From NCBI GenBank assembly GCA_946481105.1, contig CAMLMM010000053.1, positions 1 through 13,922 of the forward strand: 13,922 bases of DNA, read 5' to 3'. Below the pieces are notes generated by a model. It made no database searches. It was not told the origin of the DNA and was given only the letters and a program-made list of their open reading frames with translations. This DNA comes from an uncultured Alphaproteobacteria bacterium. GTDB lineage: Bacteria; Pseudomonadota; Alphaproteobacteria; Micavibrionales; Micavibrionaceae. Below, piece after piece: positions 7,294-13,922 of this stretch (position 1 is the stretch's first letter; the number at the start of each line of letters is the position of its first letter). Made by a program: the position numbers and the translations under genes.

Positions 7294-9894
7294 ATGGGGA
7301 ATCCACGTCTTAAAAAAGATTCACTGAAAGAGGGGCATCGCAAGGCGATCGGCTTTGAAAAACCCCCTATGGAATCTTATGTGGCCCCGAAAAAGCCGAC
7401 CGAAAAGATACTCGAACGCTATTTCCCCGCTGAAACTGTTGAGTTATTGAAAGATGTCCATGTCCATGTGGTCAAAAAAGCATGGTTCATCATGGCGCAT
7501 GCCCTGCTTAACCCGGGTGCAAAAATTCTGGATGCCGGGTGTCGTGACGGGGAAATGACCTATGTCATGGCGGCATTGTATCCTGATTGCCAGTTTATTG
7601 GCCTTGATGTTGATGCGATTGCCGTTCGCCAGGCGACCGAAAAATTTAACCTGCCCAACCTTCAATTTGAAGTTGGTAATATATATACCGATCTGGGTGA
7701 GAATAATTACGATCTGATTGTTAATTCCTTCTTCCTGCACGAAGTTTATTCAGCTTCATTTTATAATGAAAAACTGATTCAGCTGGCGCTGGAAAAACAG
7801 TATAAGGCGCTGCGCCCGAACGGGTTGCTTATTATCCGCGACTACATCAACCCGGCTCCGGGTGAATATGTACTGATGGAATTTACTGACAAGACACCAT
7901 CGGGTGATACGTTCGATACAATGTCAGAGGCTGATTTGCTGGTCTGGTTTTCGGATCATGCCCGCGCCAAATCATTGGCCGAAGATCAGATCAGCGGCTC
8001 CGGATTTTTCCTTGAAGAATTACCGCCGAATTATCCACGCACGCGGCTGTTCCGTGTCCCTGCCAAGTGGGCAAACGAATTTATTCTGCGTAAAAACAAC
8101 CGTGACAAGCTGCGCGAAGAATTATCCAAGGAATATGCGTTCTTTACCGAAACGGAATTCCGCAAACATCTGCGAGGTTTGGGTGCGCGGGTGGCCTATA
8201 CAGCCCCGCATTGGGATGAAGGCTTTATCAAGGCGCGTTATTCCGGGGCCATGCGCCTTTACAAGGAAGATGGCACAAAAATCGGGCCACCGGCGACCAG
8301 CCATATTATCGTAGCCCAAAAGGTTGAAAATAATACCAGTCAGGTATTGATGGAGCGTCGTACGTCGCGTGCGAAGACCGGGTCAGTTTACCTTCGTACC
8401 GTAAAGGATGAGCGTACCGGGGCCATGACGGATATTATCTGCCGTGACATGGAGATCGCCGAGATCATCCCGTTCCGTCTGACTCCTGAAGGTAAGTTGA
8501 AAGTCTATCTGCATGAAAATGTACCGCGCGGGCTGGTGAATTCAGTGCCGCGTTCTGGTATCAATCTGGATGGCAAACGCTGGTCCGGTCATATGACCGA
8601 AGCGATTGCGCTGGCGTCCGCCGATATTGAGCATCTGAAAGATGCGCCAACGCATGAGATGCAGAAATTCGCCATACAGAATATCGGCATCCGTCCATCT
8701 GTGGACGCCAAAATCATGACGGGGGGCGGGTTCTATCCTGATCCGAACCATATTGATGAACGTATCGTCACCTATTATCTGCGTGTCGAAGATTATCATG
8801 CGCCGTTTGCCGTGCGTCAGACACTGAAGGATATCGAAGGTTTTTCCGACAAGGGGCGTATCCGTGAATTTGATGCGCAGGCCATATTGAATGCCGTAGC
8901 GGTTGGGTTTATTCCAACATCGCGTCTCGAGATTCAGATCATGGCGCTCTATGAAATGCTGGGCATGAAAGCCAAAATATGGAGTGATATGCCGCTGCAA
9001 TTGTCTGAAATTGCCGTTGAAGAAGTTGCCCAGATCAATCAGATCATGAAAAATTATGCCTTGAGCGACGACCGCTTTAAGGCCGTGCGCGGCAGCGCGG
9101 GAACGGTGCGCCTGGTGCAGTCGGTCTTCGTGGATGAAGGTCGGGATCAGGGTGGCGGTATGGCTGGTCTGGCCGCGAAGGACGTGGAATTTGCCGTACC
9201 GGAAAGCGGTACGATGAATACGGCGGTTGTTTTGCCACTGGTGCGTAATCTCAACGGCGAAGTGATGGCAGGGGTTGTGACGCAGTATCTGCCGGTGCCG
9301 CAGCGATACTCGGGTACTGGTTATACGATGACATTGCCGAGCTTTACGCTGCCAAAAGAAGTTACGGATATGGAAGCTGCCCGTAATTATATCGCGGAGC
9401 AGTTCAAGGTGAAGCCGGAATATGTGTCGCGCATGGGGGAAAGCTATTTTACCCATATTGGCGTGACGCCGCACCGGATTTTCCCATTCGCGGTTACAGA
9501 TATACGTGGGTTTTATGATGGTCAGACGCATGGCGTAACGCAGCTGACGATGTTGAAAGATCTATGGATGCTGTTATACTGGGACAATCATGACAGCTTC
9601 CTGAAAACGGCAGCACACGCCTACCAGCATTTGATGAACAGTGACCTGAGTCTGGGGCATGACTTTACCATGGGGCTGTCGGCATCGGCGCAGAAGCCCG
9701 AGGCCATGGGCGGTAATATAATCAGTTATCAATCAGGGCAGCCATCGGGAAATGGCAGTTCCTTTGCCATGTCGGCCAGCGGGGGAGAGGACGACAAAGG
9801 TAAGGCTTCCAGTGGTTCCTCATCCGCAGCAATGTCGGGGCCGAATGACGATTTAATGGGCCAGAATTTTAAATCAGAGCGCGCCCCGCGCTAA
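7294..9894 (+). CDS. Large multidomain protein: SAM methyltransferase fused to two degenerate Nudix-like modules
   Basis: This 866-residue protein is not a named family I recognise. Residues about 60-200 form a class I SAM methyltransferase. Motif I is ILDAGCRDG (78-86), an acidic residue ends the second strand in FIGLDVD (101-107), YDLIVNSFFLHE (139-150) follows, and LRPNGLLIIRDY is at 173-184. A further segment to about 330 resembles the C-terminal part of such enzymes. Two later regions resemble Nudix folds of the ADP-ribose pyrophosphatase type. The first (about 388-560) has GGGFYPDPNHIDERIVTYYL and then REFDAQAILNAV. The second (about 640-760) has VVTQYLPVPQRYSG, EAARNYIAEQFKV and GVTPHRIFPFAV. 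Neither keeps the REUXEE metal-binding helix, so hydrolase activity is unlikely. Residues about 800-866 are Ser/Gly-rich and disordered. The ATG at 7294 follows AGAGGCGG with a rather long 13-base spacing. The Nudix assignment is by eye. Confidence 0.8.
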   Translation: MGNPRLKKDSLKEGHRKAIGFEKPPMESYVAPKKPTEKILERYFPAETVELLKDVHVHVVKKAWFIMAHALLNPGAKILDAGCRDGEMTYVMAALYPDCQFIGLDVDAIAVRQATEKFNLPNLQFEVGNIYTDLGENNYDLIVNSFFLHEVYSASFYNEKLIQLALEKQYKALRPNGLLIIRDYINPAPGEYVLMEFTDKTPSGDTFDTMSEADLLVWFSDHARAKSLAEDQISGSGFFLEELPPNYPRTRLFRVPAKWANEFILRKNNRDKLREELSKEYAFFTETEFRKHLRGLGARVAYTAPHWDEGFIKARYSGAMRLYKEDGTKIGPPATSHIIVAQKVENNTSQVLMERRTSRAKTGSVYLRTVKDERTGAMTDIICRDMEIAEIIPFRLTPEGKLKVYLHENVPRGLVNSVPRSGINLDGKRWSGHMTEAIALASADIEHLKDAPTHEMQKFAIQNIGIRPSVDAKIMTGGGFYPDPNHIDERIVTYYLRVEDYHAPFAVRQTLKDIEGFSDKGRIREFDAQAILNAVAVGFIPTSRLEIQIMALYEMLGMKAKIWSDMPLQLSEIAVEEVAQINQIMKNYALSDDRFKAVRGSAGTVRLVQSVFVDEGRDQGGGMAGLAAKDVEFAVPESGTMNTAVVLPLVRNLNGEVMAGVVTQYLPVPQRYSGTGYTMTLPSFTLPKEVTDMEAARNYIAEQFKVKPEYVSRMGESYFTHIGVTPHRIFPFAVTDIRGFYDGQTHGVTQLTMLKDLWMLLYWDNHDSFLKTAAHAYQHLMNSDLSLGHDFTMGLSASAQKPEAMGGNIISYQSGQPSGNGSSFAMSASGGEDDKGKASSGSSSAAMSGPNDDLMGQNFKSERAPR

Positions 9895-9903
9895 CAGCAC
9901 ATC

Positions 9904-10719
9904 ATGCCGACATCCCCGATCTTTCAGAAACCCTGTATTGCGCATAGTCTGAAACGGGCGATGGAAAATTATGAAGATCATAATTTTATCCTCCAATGGG
10001 TCGCGCGGGAGATTCAGGAGCGTCTGGCCGATATCAAGCGCGACTACAAACATGTGCTGATTTTATCCAGCCGTCAGTCGGATGATCTGGTCAGGTTATT
10101 TCCGGGTGCAGATGTAACAATCCTTGATATGGTCTGTGATCCTGAAGATCTGCCGGATGTCATTGGCTATGACTTGATATTATCCAACTGTGACTTGCAC
10201 AAGATTAATGACCTGCCGGGTATGCTGGCGCGCATTCGACGTGCTCTGAAACCGGATGGCGTGTTTCTGGCCTGTTTTCCAGGTGGCGAAACGCTGCATG
10301 AGTTACGTGCAAGTCTCCTGCATGCAGAGATTGCGACGCTGGGCGGGGCATCACCGCGCGTGTTTCCTTTTGTCGACAAGCAGCAGGCCGGGGCATTATT
10401 ACAGCGTGCCGGGTTTGCGCTGCCTGTTGTTGATTCCGATATTCTGGATGTGTCGTACCGCGATATGTTTCAATTGATGGCTGATTTGCGCGGCATGGGT
10501 GAAACCAATTCGCTGGCCGGACGTCATAAGTATTTCACGCCCTCACGTCTCTTTGCCGAGGCAGCCCAGTATTATGCCGCGAATTACACTGGGCCGGATG
10601 GGCGATTGAAGGCCAGTTTTGAGATGATATTCATGATTGGTTGGGCCCCCCATGACAGTCAGCAGAAACCAGCCAAACGTGGGTCGGGGAAGGTGCCCCT
10701 CACCGAGGTTTTAAAGTAA
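9904..10719 (+). CDS. NDUFAF5/BioC-like methyltransferase-fold protein lacking the SAM glycine motif
   Basis: The protein has 271 residues and resembles the bacterial NDUFAF5-like group, whose mitochondrial member hydroxylates an arginine of a complex I subunit during assembly; BioC is a related methyltransferase. Group features are HKINDLPGMLARIRRALKPD (99-118), the CFPGGETLHELRASLLHAE segment, GGASPRVFPFVD (147-158), LLQRAGFALPVVDSD, LRGMGETNSLAGR and the C-terminal GWAPHDSQQKP (246-256). Relatives have a glycine-rich motif I of the form LDLG.G at the first strand. Here the equivalent is VLILSSRQ (51-58), without the acidic residue or the glycines, and the following region is shortened. SAM binding is therefore doubtful. 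The ATG is nine bases after the large upstream gene, with no clear ribosome binding site, so the two are probably co-translated. Confidence 0.85.
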   Translation: MPTSPIFQKPCIAHSLKRAMENYEDHNFILQWVAREIQERLADIKRDYKHVLILSSRQSDDLVRLFPGADVTILDMVCDPEDLPDVIGYDLILSNCDLHKINDLPGMLARIRRALKPDGVFLACFPGGETLHELRASLLHAEIATLGGASPRVFPFVDKQQAGALLQRAGFALPVVDSDILDVSYRDMFQLMADLRGMGETNSLAGRHKYFTPSRLFAEAAQYYAANYTGPDGRLKASFEMIFMIGWAPHDSQQKPAKRGSGKVPLTEVLK

Positions 10720-10793
10720 CAGGATTCTTTTCCTTCTGGTTGCGAAAGAGTAAAATAGAGCGCAGAAATATGGGCATAACCGTGGACTGGCAT

Positions 10794-10822
10794 TGGACAG
10801 ACACGGTGTAAATGCTTATATA
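10794..10822 (+). promoter_or_regulatory. Candidate sigma-70-type promoter for ssb
   Basis: TGGACA at 10794-10799 matches the -35 consensus at five of six positions. TATATA at 10817-10822 gives a -10-like hexamer at 17-base spacing, and an overlapping TATATT is also possible. It lies in the 151-base gap before ssb. I saw no alphaproteobacterial LexA box (GTTC N7 GTTC) in this gap. This is a consensus match only. Confidence 0.35.
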
Positions 10823-10870
10823 TTTCATCTATTCACAACACATATTTTTTTGCCCAAAAGAGGACTCATC

Positions 10871-11362
10871 ATGGCTGGAAGTTTGAACAAAGTAATGCTT
10901 ATCGGAAATCTGGGGACCGAACCCGAGGTACGGAGCATGAATTCCGGTGATGAAGTAGCAAGCTTTAGTCTGGCCACATCCGAAAGCTGGAAGGATAAGG
11001 CGACGGGCGAGCGTAAAGACCGCACCCAATGGCATAAGGTTGTTATTTTCAACTCGGCCCTCGTGAATGTTGCACGTAATTATCTGCATAAAGGCTCCAA
11101 AGTTTACATTGAAGGTCAGATCGAAACCCGTAAATGGCAGGACAAAGAAGGCCGTGACCAATATACTACCGAAGTCGTGCTGCGCCCGTACCGTGGCGAA
11201 CTGACCATGCTGGATAGCAAGGGCAGCTCGTCCAGCGCGGCGAATGACACCAGCTATGGCGAAAGCGGCGGTTATGGTGGCGTTTCATCAGGCGGCGGAT
11301 CCTACGGCGGCGGCAATGCCGCGCCACGCGTCGATGATATCGCGGACGATATTCCATTCTAA
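10871..11362 (+). CDS. ssb: Single-stranded DNA-binding protein
   Basis: SSB coats single-stranded DNA in replication, recombination and repair and recruits partner proteins through its C-terminal tip. The protein has 163 residues. The OB fold occupies about 1-110, starting MAGSLNKVMLIGNLGTEPEV, with the characteristic RTQWHKVVIFN, YLHKGSKVYIEGQIETRKW and YTTEVVL segments. A Gly/Ser-rich linker follows at about 118-152. The acidic tip ends DDIADDIPF, the standard partner-binding peptide. I chose the ATG at 10871 because AGAGGA lies at 10859-10864. An in-frame extension from 10793 would add 26 residues foreign to SSB and would overlap the candidate promoter. The ssb-gyrA neighbourhood is common in alphaproteobacteria. 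Confidence 0.97.
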   Translation: MAGSLNKVMLIGNLGTEPEVRSMNSGDEVASFSLATSESWKDKATGERKDRTQWHKVVIFNSALVNVARNYLHKGSKVYIEGQIETRKWQDKEGRDQYTTEVVLRPYRGELTMLDSKGSSSSAANDTSYGESGGYGGVSSGGGSYGGGNAAPRVDDIADDIPF

Positions 11363-11381
11363 TTTAGCAAGGGTGTCAAAT

Positions 11382-11816
11382 ATGCGGGGTTTCCTTGCTA
11401 CGTTTCTGGTGGCCGGTCTTTTAATCGCTATCCCGGCGGTGGCCGAGGATGATATGGCCGAACGACTGAAGCTGTCGAAAGAGCTGCATGATATCCGGCA
11501 TATCCGCGATAATATCAATGATGATATCTTGAGCTATGCGCAAAATCTTCCGGCGAATGAACGCGAGGATTTTGCCACCTATGTGTCGCTTAAGCTTGAT
11601 TTCGACAAGCTGGAAAACGCCTCTGTTCAGTATGCAGCCGAAATCTATACGGTGCCTGAATTGAAGACGATGATCGCTTATTTCGGCTCAGTCGAAGGGC
11701 AGTCGGCTGAAGCAAAAAGCCAGATCTATGGCGAGCGAATCGGCAAGGATATTCAGCGGGAAATCGATGCGGCGATTATGGCGGCGAAACTGGGGGAAGT
11801 TCCCCCGAAAAAATAG
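11382..11816 (+). CDS. Exported DUF2059-type protein
   Basis: This small protein of 144 residues is predicted to be periplasmic. A signal peptide is clear: MRGF followed by a hydrophobic core, with cleavage likely after AVA at 19-21. The mature part is acidic and helical. The segment IYTVPELKTMIAYFGSVEG followed by an Ala-rich helix matches the DUF2059 pattern, in which a helix-turn segment (F-T-x-x-E-L-K and a later S-x-x-G) is conserved; the function of that family is unknown. I chose the ATG at 11382 because AAGGGTG lies at 11369-11375 and the signal peptide begins there. The longer frame upstream only shadows ssb. It starts 19 bases after the ssb stop and is probably in the same transcript. 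A terminator follows. Confidence 0.85.
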   Translation: MRGFLATFLVAGLLIAIPAVAEDDMAERLKLSKELHDIRHIRDNINDDILSYAQNLPANEREDFATYVSLKLDFDKLENASVQYAAEIYTVPELKTMIAYFGSVEGQSAEAKSQIYGERIGKDIQREIDAAIMAAKLGEVPPKK

Positions 11817-11848
11817 CGAAAATCTGCGCTTTTTAAGTCTTGTAAAAT

Positions 11849-11881
11849 ACCCTTTTGGCCTTGCCGCCGAAGGGGTTTTTT
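11849..11881 (+). terminator. Rho-independent terminator of the ssb operon
   Basis: ACCCTTTTGGC (11849-11859) pairs with GCCGAAGGGGT (11866-11876) over 11 positions, two of them G-U, with the loop CTTGCC. A run of six T residues ends at 11881. It separates the ssb/DUF2059 unit from gyrA. Confidence 0.92.
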
Positions 11882-11907
11882 GCTACAAAAAGCCATCCAA
11901 TTTTAAT
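11880..11907 (+). promoter_or_regulatory. Candidate promoter for gyrA
   Basis: TTGCTA (11880-11885) and TTTAAT (11902-11907, five of six matches to the -10 consensus) are 16 bases apart. They begin in the T-tract of the preceding terminator. Transcription would start near 11914, giving a leader of about 15 bases. This is a consensus match only. Confidence 0.35.
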
Positions 11908-11928
11908 AGCTAAAAAACGAGTTTTTTT

Positions 11929-13922
11929 ATGACCGACGCGACCAGCGTAAAGCAGGAATTCCCCGTTATTTCTCTCGCCGATGAGATGAAGAAATCCTAT
12001 CTCGATTATGCGATGAGCGTGATCGTGTCACGTGCTCTGCCCGATGTGCGGGATGGTCTGAAACCGGTTCACCGCCGTATCCTGTTCGCGATGCAGGAAG
12101 GTGGGTATCATTCCGACAAGGCGTATAAAAAATCCGCCCGTATCGTCGGTGACGTCATGGGTAAATACCATCCGCATGGCGATAGCGCGATTTATGAGTC
12201 GTTGGTCCGTATGGCGCAGAACTTTTCAATGCGCCTTCCACTTGTGGACGGCCAGGGTAACTTCGGTTCGATGGACGGTGATAACGCCGCGGCCATGCGT
12301 TATACCGAAGCACGCATGGCCAAGTCTGCCGATGCGATGATTCAGGATATCGATAAAGATACCGTCGATTTCCGCCCTAACTATGATGAATCGTTGCAGG
12401 AACCATCTGTCCTGCCGACCCGCATTCCGAACCTGCTGGTGAATGGGGCGGGTGGTATTGCTGTGGGTATGGCGACCAACATTCCGCCACATAACCTGGC
12501 GGAAGTTATTGATGGCTGCTTTGCCTATATGGACAACCCGGACATCACCAATGAAGAATTGATGACGTTTATTCCGGGGCCTGATTTCCCAACCGGGGGT
12601 CAGATACTGGGCCGTTCGGGCATTTATAATGCCTATACGACGGGCAAAGGGTCGGTTCCGGTTCGCGCGAAAGCGATGATCGAACAAATTCGCGATAAGC
12701 GTGAGGCCATTATCGTTACCGAAATCCCGTATCAGGTGAACAAAGGGCAGCTTCTTGAACGTCTGGGTGAAGTCGCCCGTGAAAAGATCGTCGAAGGTAT
12801 CTCGGAAATTCGTGATGAATCCGACCGCGACGGCGTGCGAATGGTGATCGAACTGAAACGCGACGCCAATGCCGATGTGGTGCTGAACCAACTGTATAAA
12901 TTCACGGCCCTGCAATCGTCCTTTGCTTGCAACGTGCTGGCTCTGCATCATGGTCGTCCGCAAACATTGCTGCTGCGTCAGATTATCGCGGCCTTTATCA
13001 AGTTCCGTGAAGAAGTCATCACCCGCCGTACCGTGTTCGACCTGAACAAGGCGCGTGACCGCGCGCATATCTTGGCGGGTCTGGCGATTGCCGTGGCCAA
13101 TATCGATGAAATTATCGCTATCATCCGTAATGCCAAAGACCCTCAGCTTGCCAAAGAAGGTCTGCTGGCCAAACGCTGGCCGGCGATAGATACCGCGCCG
13201 CTCATTGCGCTGATCGACGATCCGGAATATTTCGTCGATGATAAAGGCACCTATCAGATGTCCGAAGCCCAGGCCAAAGCCATTCTGGAATTGCGCCTGC
13301 ACCGTTTGACGGGTCTGGAGCGTGAAAAGATTGGTAACGAGTTAAAGGAAATTACCGATCTGATTGCCGAACTTCTGTCCATTCTGGCATCGCGTGAAAA
13401 ACTCTTTGAAGTCATGCGCAATGAACTGGTCGAGGTGAAAGCGAAATTCGGTACCCCGCGCCGGACGGAGATTATTGACAGTGGCTTTGAAACCGATGTC
13501 GAAGACCTGATTCAGCGTGAGGACATGGTTGTCACTATTACACATGGTGGCTATGTGAAGCGCACGCCGCTGGTCACGTACCGCGCCCAGAAACGCGGTG
13601 GCAAAGGCCGCGCGGCTCTGTCGATGAAGGATGAAGATTTCGTATCGGACATGTTCGTCGCGTCCACCCATACGCCGATCCTGTTCTTTACCAGCAAGGG
13701 TATCGTTCACCGGATGAAGGTATACCAGTTGCCGCTCGGTAACCCGCAGTCCCGTGGCAAGGCTTTTGTAAATATGCTGCCACTGGAAAAAGACGAGAAT
13801 ATCTCGGTTATTCTGCGTCTGCCGGAAAACGAAGAACTCTGGGATCAACTAGATATCCTGTTTGCTACTACCCAAGGGTCGGTGCGCCGAAACAAGCTGT
13901 CCGACTTCCGCAATATCCGTTC
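11929..13922 (+). CDS. gyrA: DNA gyrase subunit A (5' part, truncated by window end)
   Basis: GyrA is the breakage-reunion subunit of gyrase, which with GyrB introduces negative supercoils. The first 664 codons are present with no stop, so the gene continues beyond the window. The quinolone-pocket segment [20 protein letters not shown] is intact. The catalytic tyrosine is Y125 in [13 protein letters not shown]. The position equivalent to E. coli S83 is serine (S86), and that equivalent to D87 is glutamate (E90). [20 protein letters not shown] is canonical. The C-terminal domain begins in the window and has a GyrA box, QKRGGKG (554-560), which is needed for DNA wrapping and separates gyrase from topoisomerase IV. 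The ATG at 11929 has only a weak ribosome binding site (ACGAG). Confidence 0.97.
   Translation, partial: MTDATSVKQEFPVISLADEMKKSYLDYAMSVIVSRALPDVRDGLKPVHRRILFAMQEGGYHSDKAYKKSARIVGDVMGKYHPHGDSAIYESLVRMAQNFSMRLPLVDGQGNFGSMDGDNAAAMRYTEARMAKSADAMIQDIDKDTVDFRPNYDESLQEPSVLPTRIPNLLVNGAGGIAVGMATNIPPHNLAEVIDGCFAYMDNPDITNEELMTFIPGPDFPTGGQILGRSGIYNAYTTGKGSVPVRAKAMIEQIRDKREAIIVTEIPYQVNKGQLLERLGEVAREKIVEGISEIRDESDRDGVRMVIELKRDANADVVLNQLYKFTALQSSFACNVLALHHGRPQTLLLRQIIAAFIKFREEVITRRTVFDLNKARDRAHILAGLAIAVANIDEIIAIIRNAKDPQLAKEGLLAKRWPAIDTAPLIALIDDPEYFVDDKGTYQMSEAQAKAILELRLHRLTGLEREKIGNELKEITDLIAELLSILASREKLFEVMRNELVEVKAKFGTPRRTEIIDSGFETDVEDLIQREDMVVTITHGGYVKRTPLVTYRAQKRGGKGRAALSMKDEDFVSDMFVASTHTPILFFTSKGIVHRMKVYQLPLGNPQSRGKAFVNMLPLEKDENISVILRLPENEELWDQLDILFATTQGSVRRNKLSDFRNIR

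Noticed and set aside
8542..9531. 329-codon open frame on the - strand
   Set aside because: It lies antisense within the large methyltransferase gene. Its translation is rich in His, Arg and Phe, as expected of a shadow frame, and matches no family.
10770..10811. Possible 13-residue leader peptide (MGITVDWHWTDTV) upstream of ssb
   Set aside because: There is no convincing ribosome binding site and no attenuator-like hairpin after it, and it overlaps the candidate promoter. It is probably chance.
10793..10870. In-frame 26-residue N-terminal extension of SSB
   Set aside because: The ATG at 10871 has a good ribosome binding site and gives the canonical SSB N terminus. The extension overlaps a likely promoter and resembles no SSB.
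11244..11381. Longer version of the DUF2059-type protein starting inside ssb
   Set aside because: The extension lies over the Gly-rich coding region of ssb and would bury the signal peptide. The ATG at 11382 has its own ribosome binding site.
11807..11836. A second hairpin just after the DUF2059-type gene (AGCG...CGCT flanked by A and T runs)
   Set aside because: The G+C stem is only four pairs and there is a mismatch next to the A/T part. The strong terminator at 11849-11881 explains termination.
12226..13302. 358-codon open frame on the - strand
   Set aside because: It is antisense to gyrA, whose sequence is unmistakably coding; the long frame is a by-product of codon bias.

Overview
The window looks like chromosomal DNA from an alphaproteobacterium of moderate G+C content. 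The evidence is an ssb followed closely by gyrA, a comF gene divergent from a block that carries an NDUFAF5/BioC-type methyltransferase homologue, and a glycine cleavage system with the P protein split into two subunits. I cannot name the genus. A Rhodospirillales- or Micavibrio-like lineage is only a guess.

Layout. Positions 29-5360 on the + strand hold a tightly packed glycine cleavage operon: gcvT, gcvH, gcvPA, an unrecognised exported protein, gcvPB and a small basic protein, closed by a strong Rho-independent terminator at 5384-5419. Positions 5519-6376 carry a second small orphan gene coupled to an AlkA-type DNA glycosylase. This runs into comF on the - strand (6363-7127), and the two genes overlap tail to tail by 14 bases. 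After a 166-base divergent intergenic region, a two-gene unit (7294-10719) encodes a very large methyltransferase-containing protein and an NDUFAF5-like protein. Then come ssb (10871-11362), an exported DUF2059-type protein (11382-11816), a strong terminator (11849-11881), and gyrA, which runs off the right end of the window.

How the genes work together. GcvT, GcvH and GcvPA/GcvPB form the glycine decarboxylase complex; the L protein is not in the window. The gene for the exported protein sits between the two P subunits and overlaps each of them by four bases, so its translation is probably coupled to both. SSB, gyrase A, the glycosylase and ComF are DNA metabolism functions grouped by common alphaproteobacterial gene order and not by a single pathway.

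The least ordinary part is 7294-10719. An intact class I methyltransferase domain is fused to what look like two degenerate Nudix-fold modules and a Ser/Gly-rich tail. It is followed 9 bases later by a methyltransferase-fold protein whose SAM-binding glycine motif has been lost. No CRISPR array, mobile element, tRNA or rRNA was seen, and no stretch over 300 bases lacks a gene.
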